DNA of 64,000 bases, taken from NCBI RefSeq assembly GCF_000499785.1, contig NZ_HG726020.1, forward strand, positions 583,504-647,503, in the 5' to 3' direction. The translations under genes were made by a program, and so were the position numbers. Below the pieces are notes generated by a model, which searched no databases, was not told the DNA's origin, and saw only the letters and a list, made by a program, of their open reading frames with translations. Source of the stretch: Bacteroides neonati. Its GTDB lineage: Bacteria > Bacteroidota > Bacteroidia > Bacteroidales > Bacteroidaceae. Below, piece by piece: positions 55,204 to 64,000 of this stretch (position 1 is the first letter of the stretch; every line of letters starts with the position of its first letter).

Positions 55204-56067
55204 CTACTCTACTGTGACCAGTACAGGTGCATGATCGGACAGGAAAGCGTCATTCTCTGTCTCGGCAAGAACACCGTATCTCAAGACTTTCAATCGGTTG
55301 TTGACGAATACGTAGTCTATCAGGGGGCGTTTGTCATACGGAATTTTGCCGAAATCGTGGAAACTCCATGCAGGACCATAAATGACGGGAGATACTGAAC
55401 GAGCATTTGTCAAGTGTTTCTGAACGGTGGAATCAGTGACGTGCTTGATTACATCCGACTCAGGTTCGGCGTTAAAATCTCCAGTCACAATTATAGGTAA
55501 TCCACTACTGAGCTTATTCACTTGATCCAATATCAGAGTAACACCTTCACGACGTGCCACTACCCCTACATGGTCGAGGTGGGTATTCAAAGCAAAATAT
55601 TCCTTACCTGAAGCTCTATCTTTCAATTTTGCCCACGAGGCAATGCGTTCACAAGCACCGTCCCATCCTTTGGAACCTGCCACATGAGGTGTTTCACTCA
55701 GCCAAAATGTTCCGGAATCGAGTAATGCAAAGCGGTCTTTCTTATACCAAAGCGCACTGTATTCACCCTTTTCTTTTCCATCTTCACGACCGACACCAAT
55801 CACACCGTATTCGGGCAGGTGCCGCTTCAAGTCCTTCAGTTGATTATTGAGCACTTCCTGCGTTCCCACAATATCCGCATCATAGAAGTGGATCGCATTT
55901 GCCACACGGTCTTTACGATACAGCCAGTTGTTCAAACTGTCTTCAGGATTATCGTAACGAATATTGAAAGACATCACGTTCACAGGCTCCGAATCGGAGC
56001 TTGGCAGTTTCACTTGTGCGCACGATGCAGCTAACAAAGGCAAAACGAATAATACTAATTTCTTCAT
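55204..56067 (-). CDS. endonuclease/exonuclease/phosphatase (EEP) family lipoprotein
   Basis: A 287-residue protein with a lipoprotein signal (AASC, Cys16). The EEP fold is complete: MSFNIRYDN at about 32-40, DIVGTQEVL at about 65 (metal Glu), NTHLDHVG (His/Asp), VTGDFNAEPES (Asp/Asn), RPLIDYVFVN and SDHAPVLVTVE at the end (catalytic His). Secreted EEP proteins inside carbohydrate loci are thought to be phosphatases or phosphodiesterases rather than nucleases. From memory, one in the B. thetaiotaomicron yeast-mannan loci is linked to mannan dephosphorylation. It follows GH92 after 19 bp. The IS lies 44 bp beyond its stop codon. Confidence 0.9.
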   Translation of the reverse strand: MKKLVLFVLPLLAASCAQVKLPSSDSEPVNVMSFNIRYDNPEDSLNNWLYRKDRVANAIHFYDADIVGTQEVLNNQLKDLKRHLPEYGVIGVGREDGKEKGEYSALWYKKDRFALLDSGTFWLSETPHVAGSKGWDGACERIASWAKLKDRASGKEYFALNTHLDHVGVVARREGVTLILDQVNKLSSGLPIIVTGDFNAEPESDVIKHVTDSTVQKHLTNARSVSPVIYGPAWSFHDFGKIPYDKRPLIDYVFVNNRLKVLRYGVLAETENDAFLSDHAPVLVTVE

Positions 56068-56086
56068 GACTATTCTATATTAATAA

Positions 56087-59017
56087 TTATTTCACAAATA
56101 GCACGGAAGCAGGTATAGGTACCAGTTCCTCGCCAGAAGGCAGTTTCCACGCCAAACTGAGGTGTTCACCCTCATAATCTTCAAAATAACAAAGCTCATA
56201 TTCGTGAAAGCCTTTCTTCAGAGCCACCATTCCTGTAGCAGCAATAGCAGCATGAGAACCGTCATTGTTCACCACAACCTCGCCGTTGACAGATAGTACA
56301 CTACCATCATCCGAACGTGTTTGAAATGTATAGATTCCGTCTTCGGGTACACTAATCAAGCCTGAGAAGATATATCCGAAATGATCTTCCTGCGCAGCAT
56401 CTTTAATAGAAGGTTCCGGCATAACACCCGACTTCAGCAAGAGGCTCTTTTTTACATCCGCTACCTGGTGGTAAAGCCCTTCGTAATATTTATAAGATGT
56501 GCCGTTCTGCGTGGGATGCACCGGAAGCGATGCTTTCAACTCTGCTTTGGTCGCTTGAATAGAGAGCGTAGCGCTGGGACGGAAACCTTTTTTGAATCCT
56601 TTGGCTTTAACCGGCAAAGTCCTGTTCAATTTTAAAGGTTGCGTATAGAGAGAAGATTGTTCCGTAGGCTCTGTTCCATCCAAAGTATACCTTATCTGCG
56701 CTCCTTCGGTGGTAGTGCCAAAGATGACTGTGATTGAATCCATAAACATATTTAAATCACGGTCTACATAAGGAATGGATACGACACGCTCTGTAGTATA
56801 GGAGTAAGGAGATGCTTCGGAAACAATGCCTCTCAATTTATCGGGTTTGTTGGTAAGAGTGAAACGAAGCTCACCGCCTGCCATAAGTTGGGCATAAGTG
56901 ATGAAGTTCGTATCTATCCGCTGCCCGTTCAGTTCCACTTTGCTGATGTAAAGGTTCTTTTGCGGATTGTTGGCAAGGATGGTCAGCGTCTTTCCACTTG
57001 CCAGTGTCATCACAGCCTTCTCGAATAAAGGAGTAGTCAAGGCAAACTCATTACTGCCGGGACATACTGAATAGATTCCCAAGCAGGACTGTATATACCA
57101 GGCAGACATCTGTCCGCAATCCTCATTGCCACTGATACCCTCCGGAGTGGATTGGTACATTTCGTGGAGCAGACGACGTGTCATCTCCTGTGTCTTCCAA
57201 GGTTCGCCCACATAGTTATAGAGATAAGCAATGTGATGACTCGGTTCGTTACCATGTACATACTGTCCTATCAGTCCGGTAATATCCTGAAGATCTCCTG
57301 CTACGGATTCTGCTGTAAATATAGAATCCAGTGCAGTGGTAAACGCTTCTTTGCTACCAAACAATTGCATTAGACCATGCACATCGTGAGGAGCGAAGAA
57401 ACGGTATTGCCAGGCAGAAGCTTCGGTATATGCACGACCTACTTCATAAGGATTGAAAGGAGTTTCCCAATTGCCGTCCAACCGTTTGGCACGGAAGAAA
57501 CAAGTAGACCCATCGAATACATGGGTATAATTCTGTGAACGCTGAATATAGGTCTGATAAACATCGTCTTTGCCCATCGCCTTCGCCAGTTGTGCAATGC
57601 ACCAATCATCGTAAGCATACTCCAACAGACAGGAGATGGATTCTTTCTTTATATCGGAAGGAATAAAACCGTATTTGATATAATAATCGGCTCCTTTCTT
57701 ATTCTTTTCAGAAGACGCTATCAAGGCAGCCAAGGCTTTCTCCGCATCAAATCTTCTAATGCCTTTCAGATAAGCATCAGCAATAACTGAAGCTGAATGA
57801 TATCCGATCATGGTACCGGTCTCACCAGCAGAAAGCGACCAAATGGGCAATTCGCCGGATGCATCGTAAATATTGAGGAAAGAGTTAATCATATCGTTGA
57901 CTAATGTAGTATCAATCAGCGTCATCAACGGATGCCACGCGCGAAACGTATCCCAAAGTGAAAAAGTGGAATACTGCACTTTACCTTCAGGCAACTGCCC
58001 TATTTGCATATCGTGACGGCGATACTGTCCATTGACGTCGCTCGCCGTATTGGGCACAACCATGGCATGATACATGGCAGTATAAAAGTTTTTTAAATCG
58101 TCTGTGCTGCCTCCCTCTACAACAATGGACGAAAGTGCCTTTTCCCAAGCAGTACGGGCGGCAGCGCAGACAGCATCAAAATTAAAATCTTTCACTTCTG
58201 CTTCGATATTCTCACGGGCATTGTCGACACTGACTATAGACAATCCTACTTTAACAATAAGGGGTTCTCCATTTTTATCATCAAAGGTAAGTACCGCTTG
58301 CAAATCTGTGCCTGAAATCTTTGATTCAGTAGATATCATCTTCTTGCCTTCCACAAACTCTACAGATTGAAAAGGCTTTGAGAATTGAGCTACAAAATAA
58401 ACATATTGGTTATCCGTCCATCCACGAGTACGACGCATACCGACTATTTCATTGTCAGTGGTACATTCTAATTGGGCTTCGTATATAAATTCATTGTCCA
58501 GAAGATGAGCTAGATCAATAATGACAGAGGCTAGTTTGTCTGGATCGAAAGTATAACGATGCATACCGACGTGTGTGGTCGCCGTCAGCTCAACCTTTAT
58601 GCCTTCATCTTTCAGTAAAACAGAGTAATATCCGGCTGATGCCTTCTCATCCTTATGAGAAAAAGCAGCAGGTGGGCAAATACTTTCGGCTGTGAGGTCA
58701 GGCTTTTGGATTGTAGGACGCAGCAATACATCACCCAGGTCTATACATCCTGTTCCGCTGAGGTGTGTATGCGAAAAGCCGATGAGGGTGGTATCATCGT
58801 AATGATATCCAGCACAGGCATCCCAGTTCCCGGTACGAGTATCGGGGCTTAATTGCACTGCCCCGAAAGGAACAGTCGCTCCGGGATAAGTATGCCCATG
58901 AAAGCCGGTACCGATAAAAGGATCTACATAATCAATCGGCGATAATTGTCTAAAGCCACAAGCACCGCAGACAAATAGTACAATCAATGTGTAGGTAATA
59001 ATTCTCAGTTTCATCAA
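56087..59017 (-). CDS. GH92 alpha-mannosidase with C-terminal PA14 domain
   Basis: A 976-residue lipoprotein (CGAC, Cys20 or 21). The GH92 part covers about 25-720: YVDPFIGTGFHGHTYPGATVPFGAVQLSPDTR at the start, SLWDTFRAWHPL near 355, GNEPSHHIAYLYNYVGEPWKTQ near 594 and GISGNEDCGQMSAWY near 629, which carries the likely catalytic acid Glu. A chitobiase-type beta module (about 750-820, IRYTLDGTEPTEQSSLYTQPL) and a PA14-like domain (about 835-976) follow; the PA14-like domain is related to that of the phosphoesterase at 45543. GH92 enzymes are calcium-dependent exo-alpha-mannosidases (1,2-, 1,3-, 1,4- or 1,6-linked). Linkage cannot be read with confidence here. The extra C-terminal domains are not usual for the family. 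Confidence 0.94.
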   Translation of the reverse strand: MMKLRIITYTLIVLFVCGACGFRQLSPIDYVDPFIGTGFHGHTYPGATVPFGAVQLSPDTRTGNWDACAGYHYDDTTLIGFSHTHLSGTGCIDLGDVLLRPTIQKPDLTAESICPPAAFSHKDEKASAGYYSVLLKDEGIKVELTATTHVGMHRYTFDPDKLASVIIDLAHLLDNEFIYEAQLECTTDNEIVGMRRTRGWTDNQYVYFVAQFSKPFQSVEFVEGKKMISTESKISGTDLQAVLTFDDKNGEPLIVKVGLSIVSVDNARENIEAEVKDFNFDAVCAAARTAWEKALSSIVVEGGSTDDLKNFYTAMYHAMVVPNTASDVNGQYRRHDMQIGQLPEGKVQYSTFSLWDTFRAWHPLMTLIDTTLVNDMINSFLNIYDASGELPIWSLSAGETGTMIGYHSASVIADAYLKGIRRFDAEKALAALIASSEKNKKGADYYIKYGFIPSDIKKESISCLLEYAYDDWCIAQLAKAMGKDDVYQTYIQRSQNYTHVFDGSTCFFRAKRLDGNWETPFNPYEVGRAYTEASAWQYRFFAPHDVHGLMQLFGSKEAFTTALDSIFTAESVAGDLQDITGLIGQYVHGNEPSHHIAYLYNYVGEPWKTQEMTRRLLHEMYQSTPEGISGNEDCGQMSAWYIQSCLGIYSVCPGSNEFALTTPLFEKAVMTLASGKTLTILANNPQKNLYISKVELNGQRIDTNFITYAQLMAGGELRFTLTNKPDKLRGIVSEASPYSYTTERVVSIPYVDRDLNMFMDSITVIFGTTTEGAQIRYTLDGTEPTEQSSLYTQPLKLNRTLPVKAKGFKKGFRPSATLSIQATKAELKASLPVHPTQNGTSYKYYEGLYHQVADVKKSLLLKSGVMPEPSIKDAAQEDHFGYIFSGLISVPEDGIYTFQTRSDDGSVLSVNGEVVVNNDGSHAAIAATGMVALKKGFHEYELCYFEDYEGEHLSLAWKLPSGEELVPIPASVLFVK

Positions 59018-59075
59018 GATATATATTTGAAGGTGTCATTCTATTATAATAGTAATAGACTTCTATTTCCAAAAA

Positions 59076-59083
59076 CAAAAGTA
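59076..59083 (-). promoter_or_regulatory. candidate internal promoter before GH92
   Basis: The minus strand reads TACTTTTG, with ATTG 18 bp upstream, 59 bp before the GH92 start codon and just after the hairpin at 59091-59135. It could give the enzyme genes expression separate from susCD. Confidence 0.4.
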
Positions 59084-59090
59084 AGAAAAT

Positions 59091-59135
59091 TCTGCAAGGA
59101 TCAATACATCCTTGAGGATAACTAATCCTTGCAGA
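59091..59135 (-). terminator. hairpin between susD and GH92 (attenuator, terminator or processing site)
   Basis: A perfect 11-bp stem (TCTGCAAGGAT and its complement, at 59091-59101 and 59125-59135) with a 23-nt loop that itself contains ATCCTTGAGGAT. On the minus strand AATTTTCTTACTTTTG follows, rich in T but not a pure run. Confidence 0.55.
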
Positions 59136-59187
59136 GAAGACCAATGGCAATGAGATCTTTATATTTTAGTCTTTCGAAAAGGTTAGA

Positions 59188-60822
59188 TTAATTATAACCT
59201 TTGTTTTGCATCAGTTTACCATTAGACTTTGTTATCTGTACAGACGGATAGGGGAATACCATCATATAATCTTCATAAGTACTCTTATTCAAATAATCGG
59301 CATACGGTTCTATTGTAAAAGTAGACTCCGGATTAGAACGGCTGGCATACTTTCGAATACGAGGATGAGCATTTAACTCTTTTTCTGCAAGAGTTTTAAT
59401 GACGGTATTTGGCGAACGATGCCAGCGTTTAAGATCAAATAAATGATCAGTATATTCGAAAGCCAATTCACAACGACGTTCATGATACAAATCTGCCATA
59501 GTAGGCGTATTTTTCAACTCCTCCAGATTCGAACGTCTACGGATACGATTCAAATCTTCTTTTGCTTTGTCTATTTGGTTTGTCATCAAATAAGCCTCGG
59601 CTCGGAACAATAACATCTCTGCAAAACGAATCAATGGGAAGTTCACACGAACAGTAGGCCAGTTACCATTCGTATTGACATAACCTTCTTTATCCGCATT
59701 TTTATGCTTAAACGGATCCATGTATTTATTTATCTGAAAACCTACATCCAAGTTCGTATCTGAATAAAATTTACGTTTCTCACCGAAGAATTGGAACTCT
59801 TGGTTATATTCCAATATAGAACGCACCAAACGGTCATTGCCAGCGCCATCTTTCGCCATTTCTTCATAAATATCATAAGATGGTTTTATCTGTCCCCAGC
59901 CATTGTATACACCCCAACCTTTGTCTTCTAAAATGACGCCACAGAACTCAACACCACCACCAGTAGAACCACCAGTAGAAGGGATAGACCAAAGATATTC
60001 CTTGTTCCAGAAGTCTTTAAAATCAGAAGAAAACACTTCGGCAAAAGTAGGAGCTAAGTCACGACCGTAGTCACTTTCCAAAGAGTTAACCATTGTGATT
60101 ACATTATTCCACTGAGTTTCATCCCATGTGGCCCAATAAGCATATACTTTCGCTTTGTAAGCTACGGCGGCAGCTTTATGTGCACGCCCTTTATCATCAT
60201 CAGTATATTCATTAAACTTAGGCAAGTATGAAATGGCCTTATCCATATCTTCAATAATAAACTTATAGTTATCTACTACAGATACTTGTTGAGGCGGAAT
60301 AGAGTTATCGTAGTCACCTTCAAAATCTTCGTAGCGCATAAAAGGAACCCCTTGTTCTTTAGTGCCATAACGATAAGCAATCCAGAAATGAGCCATACCT
60401 CGCATAAAGAATGCTTCACCCAAACTACGATGTTCTACAACGCTCAACCCGTTCTTTTTCTCTTTGGTAAGCAATTGCTTAATAACCCAGTTGGAACGAG
60501 CCATATTCTGATAAAATAAATCATAGCCACCACTTATAGGGCTTTCATTTCCTGTATAATTAAAGGTTGCCAACGTGTTGTAACCACGGGTCTTAGCCCA
60601 AACAATATCATTAGCTGCTCCTTGTTCCCAAAACAACTCACGCCCAAATCCCTTTTCCTGATGAATCGGCGCATAGAGTCCATCAATAGCATCAATTGCT
60701 TGTTGGTCATTTACAAAATAAACTGTAGTAGTAGGATTGCCCTCAGCTTGCACATCCAGAAAATCTGAACAAGAGCAAAAAAATAATACTGATAAAGCCA
60801 ATGTCGATATATATTTTTTCAT
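59188..60822 (-). CDS. SusD-like glycan-binding lipoprotein
   Basis: A 544-residue lipoprotein (FFCSCSDFLDVQAEG, with acidic residues after the Cys that fit surface export in Bacteroides). The SusD fold is evident from the helical repeats and family motifs: GLYAPIHQEKGFGRELFWEQGAANDIVW, SLGEAFFMRGMAHFWIAYRYG at about 133-153, FPLIRFAEMLLFRAEAYLMTNQIDKAKEDLNRIR at about 405-438 and ERRCELAFEYTDHLFDLKRWHR. It caps the SusC transporter at the outer membrane and captures oligosaccharides. It starts 12 bp after susC, and a 170-bp gap with a hairpin separates it from GH92. Confidence 0.95.
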   Translation of the reverse strand: MKKYISTLALSVLFFCSCSDFLDVQAEGNPTTTVYFVNDQQAIDAIDGLYAPIHQEKGFGRELFWEQGAANDIVWAKTRGYNTLATFNYTGNESPISGGYDLFYQNMARSNWVIKQLLTKEKKNGLSVVEHRSLGEAFFMRGMAHFWIAYRYGTKEQGVPFMRYEDFEGDYDNSIPPQQVSVVDNYKFIIEDMDKAISYLPKFNEYTDDDKGRAHKAAAVAYKAKVYAYWATWDETQWNNVITMVNSLESDYGRDLAPTFAEVFSSDFKDFWNKEYLWSIPSTGGSTGGGVEFCGVILEDKGWGVYNGWGQIKPSYDIYEEMAKDGAGNDRLVRSILEYNQEFQFFGEKRKFYSDTNLDVGFQINKYMDPFKHKNADKEGYVNTNGNWPTVRVNFPLIRFAEMLLFRAEAYLMTNQIDKAKEDLNRIRRRSNLEELKNTPTMADLYHERRCELAFEYTDHLFDLKRWHRSPNTVIKTLAEKELNAHPRIRKYASRSNPESTFTIEPYADYLNKSTYEDYMMVFPYPSVQITKSNGKLMQNKGYN

Positions 60823-60834
60823 AATCTCCGCTAT

Positions 60835-63800
60835 TTAATAAGTTAGTTTTACACCAAAAGAAAACACTCTAGACACAGGATATTTCATAGCATCCCATCC
60901 GCCACATTCAGGATCCATACCAGAATAGCTGGTCATGGTAAAAAGGTTTTCACCGCTAAAGTAGACAAACATGCGGCTACCACGCTCCTTTAAATGTGAC
61001 CATTTCTGTAACATATCAGTCAAGTCATATGATACTGTCAAGTTCTTGAGACGCAAATATGAAGCATCCTCCAAGTACCAATCGGAAGCTGTACTGAAGT
61101 TCGCATTCGGGTCATTCTTTGACAATCTGGGAGTATTAGAAGAAGTATTAATGGGGCTCCATGCACTCAAGACATCTTTCACTCGATTGAAATTTCCCTC
61201 TACATCACTCATTGTCATATACTTAGCAGCGTAAAACGCTTGAGCTCCTCCTACTCCTTGGAACATGGCATTGATAGATAGTTTTTTGTAAGTAGTACCC
61301 AAGGTGAAAGCATAAGTTGTTTTTGGAGTTGCACTACCACAATACTGACGATCTTTATCATCAATCTTACCATCACTGTTATAATCGATAAACTTCAAGT
61401 CACCAGCTACAGCGTTGGGCTGTATACGTTTTCCATCCTTCACATAGGCGGCTACTTCTGCATTCGATTGGAAGATACCAGCACTCCGAATCAGATAATA
61501 AGAATTCAAAGGTTCACCTTGAGCAGTCTGGCGAGTAAAAGGAATAACACGGAATTTAGAATCCGAATCAGTCCACACACCAGGAGTACCATCAACATTC
61601 TTCACACCTATATCAGAAACCCAATTTTTCAGGTATGTAAAGTTACCCGATATAAAGTAAGAGAAATTTTTATTGATACGGTCATTCCAATTCGCAGATA
61701 CTTCAAAGCCACGATTACGAACTTCACCTTGATTAACAAACATCGGATCGAGTCCTATAGTACTGGGCCAGTCCATTGTTTGCTCTTGAATTAAATTAAA
61801 AGTACGCTTGTCAAAATAGTCAAATGACAAAGACAAACGGTTTTTAAACATTTCAACATCCAAACCCAGGTCTATCTGTTCAGAAGTCTCCCATGTTAAT
61901 TTTTTATTCAAGGCGGTAGCGTTGTATGCAAAGCTATTCCAAAGAGTATTACCCATTACTCCATATTGAGCTTGTTCTTGCCAAGAAGTCGTACCGAGAA
62001 GAGATGATTTGTAACTATAAGGTATGGAGGCCAAATTACCTACGCGCCCCCAAGAAGCACGTAGCTTTAACAAATTAATAATGTTTGACTTTTTAAAGAA
62101 TTTCTCATTAGATATTTTCCAAGCCAACGTTGCTGCTGGGAAATCACCAAAGTTGTTCTCTTTAGGTAAGCGGCCGGCATAGTCACGACGCCATGATGCA
62201 GTAGCAAAATAACGGTCATCGTACGAATATGCCAAACGAGCTACCATTGATACATTGGCATCGGGACCTGTCATGTAGTCACTGGCAGATGTTGAATTTG
62301 CATAGGCTAAATACTGCAAGTAAGAACTTTCATCTGATAAATTCTTGCCGTTTACTGTTAGTCCGCGTACGCTGTAGCGATCGGCTGTAGTAGAAAACAA
62401 AGCACCAACAGTATGTGCACCAAAACGGTTATCATAGGTCAGTGTATTCTCCGTTTTCCAAGCATCGGTACGATAATTAGTCACATCCAAACTATTTGAA
62501 TTATTGGGTTTACCTGGCTCATCCTGAATAGGACGGAAGTTTTTATAATTATTAGTTTTCAAATTGTAAGTAAAACGGCTGGTAAATTTCAAGCCTTGGA
62601 TGATATTAGCTATCTGTAAACTGGAAGTGCTCCATACATCACTAGTTTTATTAAAGCGATTTTCAGCCTTGAGCAGACGTACCGGATTAACAGCATCACC
62701 GTGGGCACCAGCATAATTACTTCCATACTTAGCTATATAATCAGGATCTTCAGTAGTAGTCCCCCCCCAAGTACCATCCAATGGATTGTATACTGTAGCA
62801 CTGGCAGGCATATAGATTGCTGCTAATACCGGACCGGTATAAGCATCGTCAGTACTTTTTGAACGACTTTCCGAATTCTTCCATACAAGGTCTTCACTTA
62901 GAGACACCCACTTATTCAGTTCAAACTTGCCGTTGTAACGGATAGAATAATTCTTGTTATAGGTATTAACCAACACTCCTTGGTCATCATCATAAGAGAA
63001 TGACAAACGACTGGAATAATTTTCGGTACCTACATTCAATGCAACGTTATGACGTTGATAGAAAGCTGTACGAAAAATTTCATCCATCCAATTTGTACGA
63101 GTAGTACCTACCCACGGATTTTTTGTCACATCCCATCCGTCGGGAAGAGACATGCCTGCATTGGCATAAGAAAGTTTACGCATCTCTACTTCTTCTTCTG
63201 CGTTTAAAGGCCTTGGTAAATTCGTCGCCTGACGAATCCCATAAGTACCATCATAAGAAAGAGAAGGAGTGCCCGCTTTTGCTTTCTTTGTGGTAACCAG
63301 CACAACACCACCAGCTCCTGATTGTGCACCATAAATAGCCGCCGAAGCAGCATCTTTCAATACAACTATTGACTCGATATCGTTCATTGAAGCAATAGGT
63401 GCACCTGGGATTCCATCGACTACCCAAAGTACATTATCACCTCCTTGTTCCACACCGTCAATTTTACGCTTATACGAACCCTGTCCACGAATCACAACCG
63501 TAGGCGCAGAGGTAGGATCACCACCATTTGACTGCACTGTTACACCCGCCAATTGGCCTTGTAGCATACCTTCCGTAGAACTGACTGGGCGTGTCGCCAA
63601 TTCATCTGTATTGCTTAACACACCAACTGACGCGGACAGATCTTGCTTACGAGCATCAGCACCATAGCCTAACACTACGACTTCATCTAACAATTCAGTG
63701 TCTTCTTTCAAAACCACCATCAAATCTTTTCCAGTTACCGGAACATCTTGATTAGTAAACCCCACAAAACTGATAACTAATACATCACGTCTATCGGCCG

Positions 63801-64000
63801 ACAGTATAAATTTACCGTCTATGTCCGTTATAACTCCTGTTGTAGTTCCCTTAACTAGAACATTAGCACCGATCACAGGCTCACCCATCTGATCTTTCAC
63901 TGTTCCCTTTACCGAAATCTGCTGTGCAAAAACACTCACAGAAAAGAACAGTCCTAACAACAAAGTCAGAATCAATTGATAGATTCTAAAATTCTTTTGT
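60835..64000 (-). CDS. SusC-like TonB-dependent transporter of the mannosidase PUL (5' end outside window)
   Basis: The minus-strand frame is open to the window edge. The TTG at 63975 is not a credible start, because the frame continues upstream with KNFRIYQLILTLLLG, the beginning of a signal peptide that ends at VFAQ. After it come the carboxypeptidase-like domain (VKGTVKDQMGEPVIGANVLVKG), the plug (GMLQGQLAGVTVQSNGGDPTSAPTVVIRGQGS, ...VLKDAASAAIYGAQSGAGGVVLVTTKK) and the barrel, with a C-terminal FSFGVKLTY. There is no STN domain, unlike the receptor at 1-535. This PUL is therefore unlikely to be controlled by a FecR/ECF pair. About 1055 residues are visible. Confidence 0.94.
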   Translation of the reverse strand, partial: QKNFRIYQLILTLLLGLFFSVSVFAQQISVKGTVKDQMGEPVIGANVLVKGTTTGVITDIDGKFILSADRRDVLVISFVGFTNQDVPVTGKDLMVVLKEDTELLDEVVVLGYGADARKQDLSASVGVLSNTDELATRPVSSTEGMLQGQLAGVTVQSNGGDPTSAPTVVIRGQGSYKRKIDGVEQGGDNVLWVVDGIPGAPIASMNDIESIVVLKDAASAAIYGAQSGAGGVVLVTTKKAKAGTPSLSYDGTYGIRQATNLPRPLNAEEEVEMRKLSYANAGMSLPDGWDVTKNPWVGTTRTNWMDEIFRTAFYQRHNVALNVGTENYSSRLSFSYDDDQGVLVNTYNKNYSIRYNGKFELNKWVSLSEDLVWKNSESRSKSTDDAYTGPVLAAIYMPASATVYNPLDGTWGGTTTEDPDYIAKYGSNYAGAHGDAVNPVRLLKAENRFNKTSDVWSTSSLQIANIIQGLKFTSRFTYNLKTNNYKNFRPIQDEPGKPNNSNSLDVTNYRTDAWKTENTLTYDNRFGAHTVGALFSTTADRYSVRGLTVNGKNLSDESSYLQYLAYANSTSASDYMTGPDANVSMVARLAYSYDDRYFATASWRRDYAGRLPKENNFGDFPAATLAWKISNEKFFKKSNIINLLKLRASWGRVGNLASIPYSYKSSLLGTTSWQEQAQYGVMGNTLWNSFAYNATALNKKLTWETSEQIDLGLDVEMFKNRLSLSFDYFDKRTFNLIQEQTMDWPSTIGLDPMFVNQGEVRNRGFEVSANWNDRINKNFSYFISGNFTYLKNWVSDIGVKNVDGTPGVWTDSDSKFRVIPFTRQTAQGEPLNSYYLIRSAGIFQSNAEVAAYVKDGKRIQPNAVAGDLKFIDYNSDGKIDDKDRQYCGSATPKTTYAFTLGTTYKKLSINAMFQGVGGAQAFYAAKYMTMSDVEGNFNRVKDVLSAWSPINTSSNTPRLSKNDPNANFSTASDWYLEDASYLRLKNLTVSYDLTDMLQKWSHLKERGSRMFVYFSGENLFTMTSYSGMDPECGGWDAMKYPVSRVFSFGVKLTY

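Overview
The window looks like a chromosomal segment of a gut-type Bacteroidales bacterium, most likely Bacteroides or a close relative. The evidence is SusC/SusD pairs, a FecI/FecR/TonB-receptor signalling set, families typical of the phylum (DUF5606, DUF3276/PUR, DUF6377, a Rho with a very long low-complexity insertion, a long NusB), and many upstream regions with the Bacteroides promoter pattern TTTG-N19-21-TAnnTTTG instead of the usual -35/-10 boxes. I saw no rRNA, tRNA or CRISPR array. All family names come from reading the protein sequences; no database search was run.

Layout. 1-2.45 kb (minus): ECF sigma factor, FecR anti-sigma factor and the start of an STN-type TonB receptor that runs off the left edge. 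2637-4223: an IS1380-like insertion sequence. 4.2-5.8 kb: a membrane-anchored AraC-type regulator and an orphan PqqD-like protein. 5.8-31 kb: mostly housekeeping genes: a DsbD-type reductase, udk, a lytic transglycosylase, a flavodoxin/ferredoxin protein, rho, a sulfatase, a MATE pump, ffh, the nusB-yajC-ybbR-coaE-DUF5606 operon, rplY, pth, an S4 RNA-binding protein, then a sensor-regulator and a phosphate-scavenging pair (class A acid phosphatase plus OprO/P-like porin). 31-44.3 kb: HIT protein and cation/proton antiporter, pepT-gcvT, a PurF-like enzyme lacking the usual Cys2, a GH97 alpha-glucosidase, a DUF6377 regulator, crcB, a pentapeptide-repeat protein and eno.

44.3-64 kb is a polysaccharide utilisation locus (PUL). 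Read along the minus strand it holds SusC (5' end outside the window), SusD, GH92 alpha-mannosidase with a PA14 domain, an EEP-family phosphatase, a second identical IS copy, alkaline phosphatase, a GH63-like hydrolase, GH125 alpha-1,6-mannosidase, GH20 beta-hexosaminidase and a calcineurin-like phosphoesterase with its own PA14 domain. A XylR-type regulator faces its end. Mannosidases, a hexosaminidase and three unrelated phosphoesterases suggest a phosphorylated mannose-rich glycan as target (phospho-N-glycan or phosphomannan). That is inference.

Most notable points: (i) the two IS copies have different 5-bp target duplications, so they inserted independently; one cuts a good promoter from the AraC-type regulator almost exactly at the expected transcription start, the other splits the PUL operon 6 nt before the phosphatase start codon; (ii) an array of four 10-bp palindromes spaced exactly 22 bp apart lies downstream of the PurF-like gene; (iii) the PUL combines several phosphoesterases with a PA14 domain shared between a mannosidase and a phosphoesterase; (iv) Rho carries a disordered insertion of roughly 300 residues.
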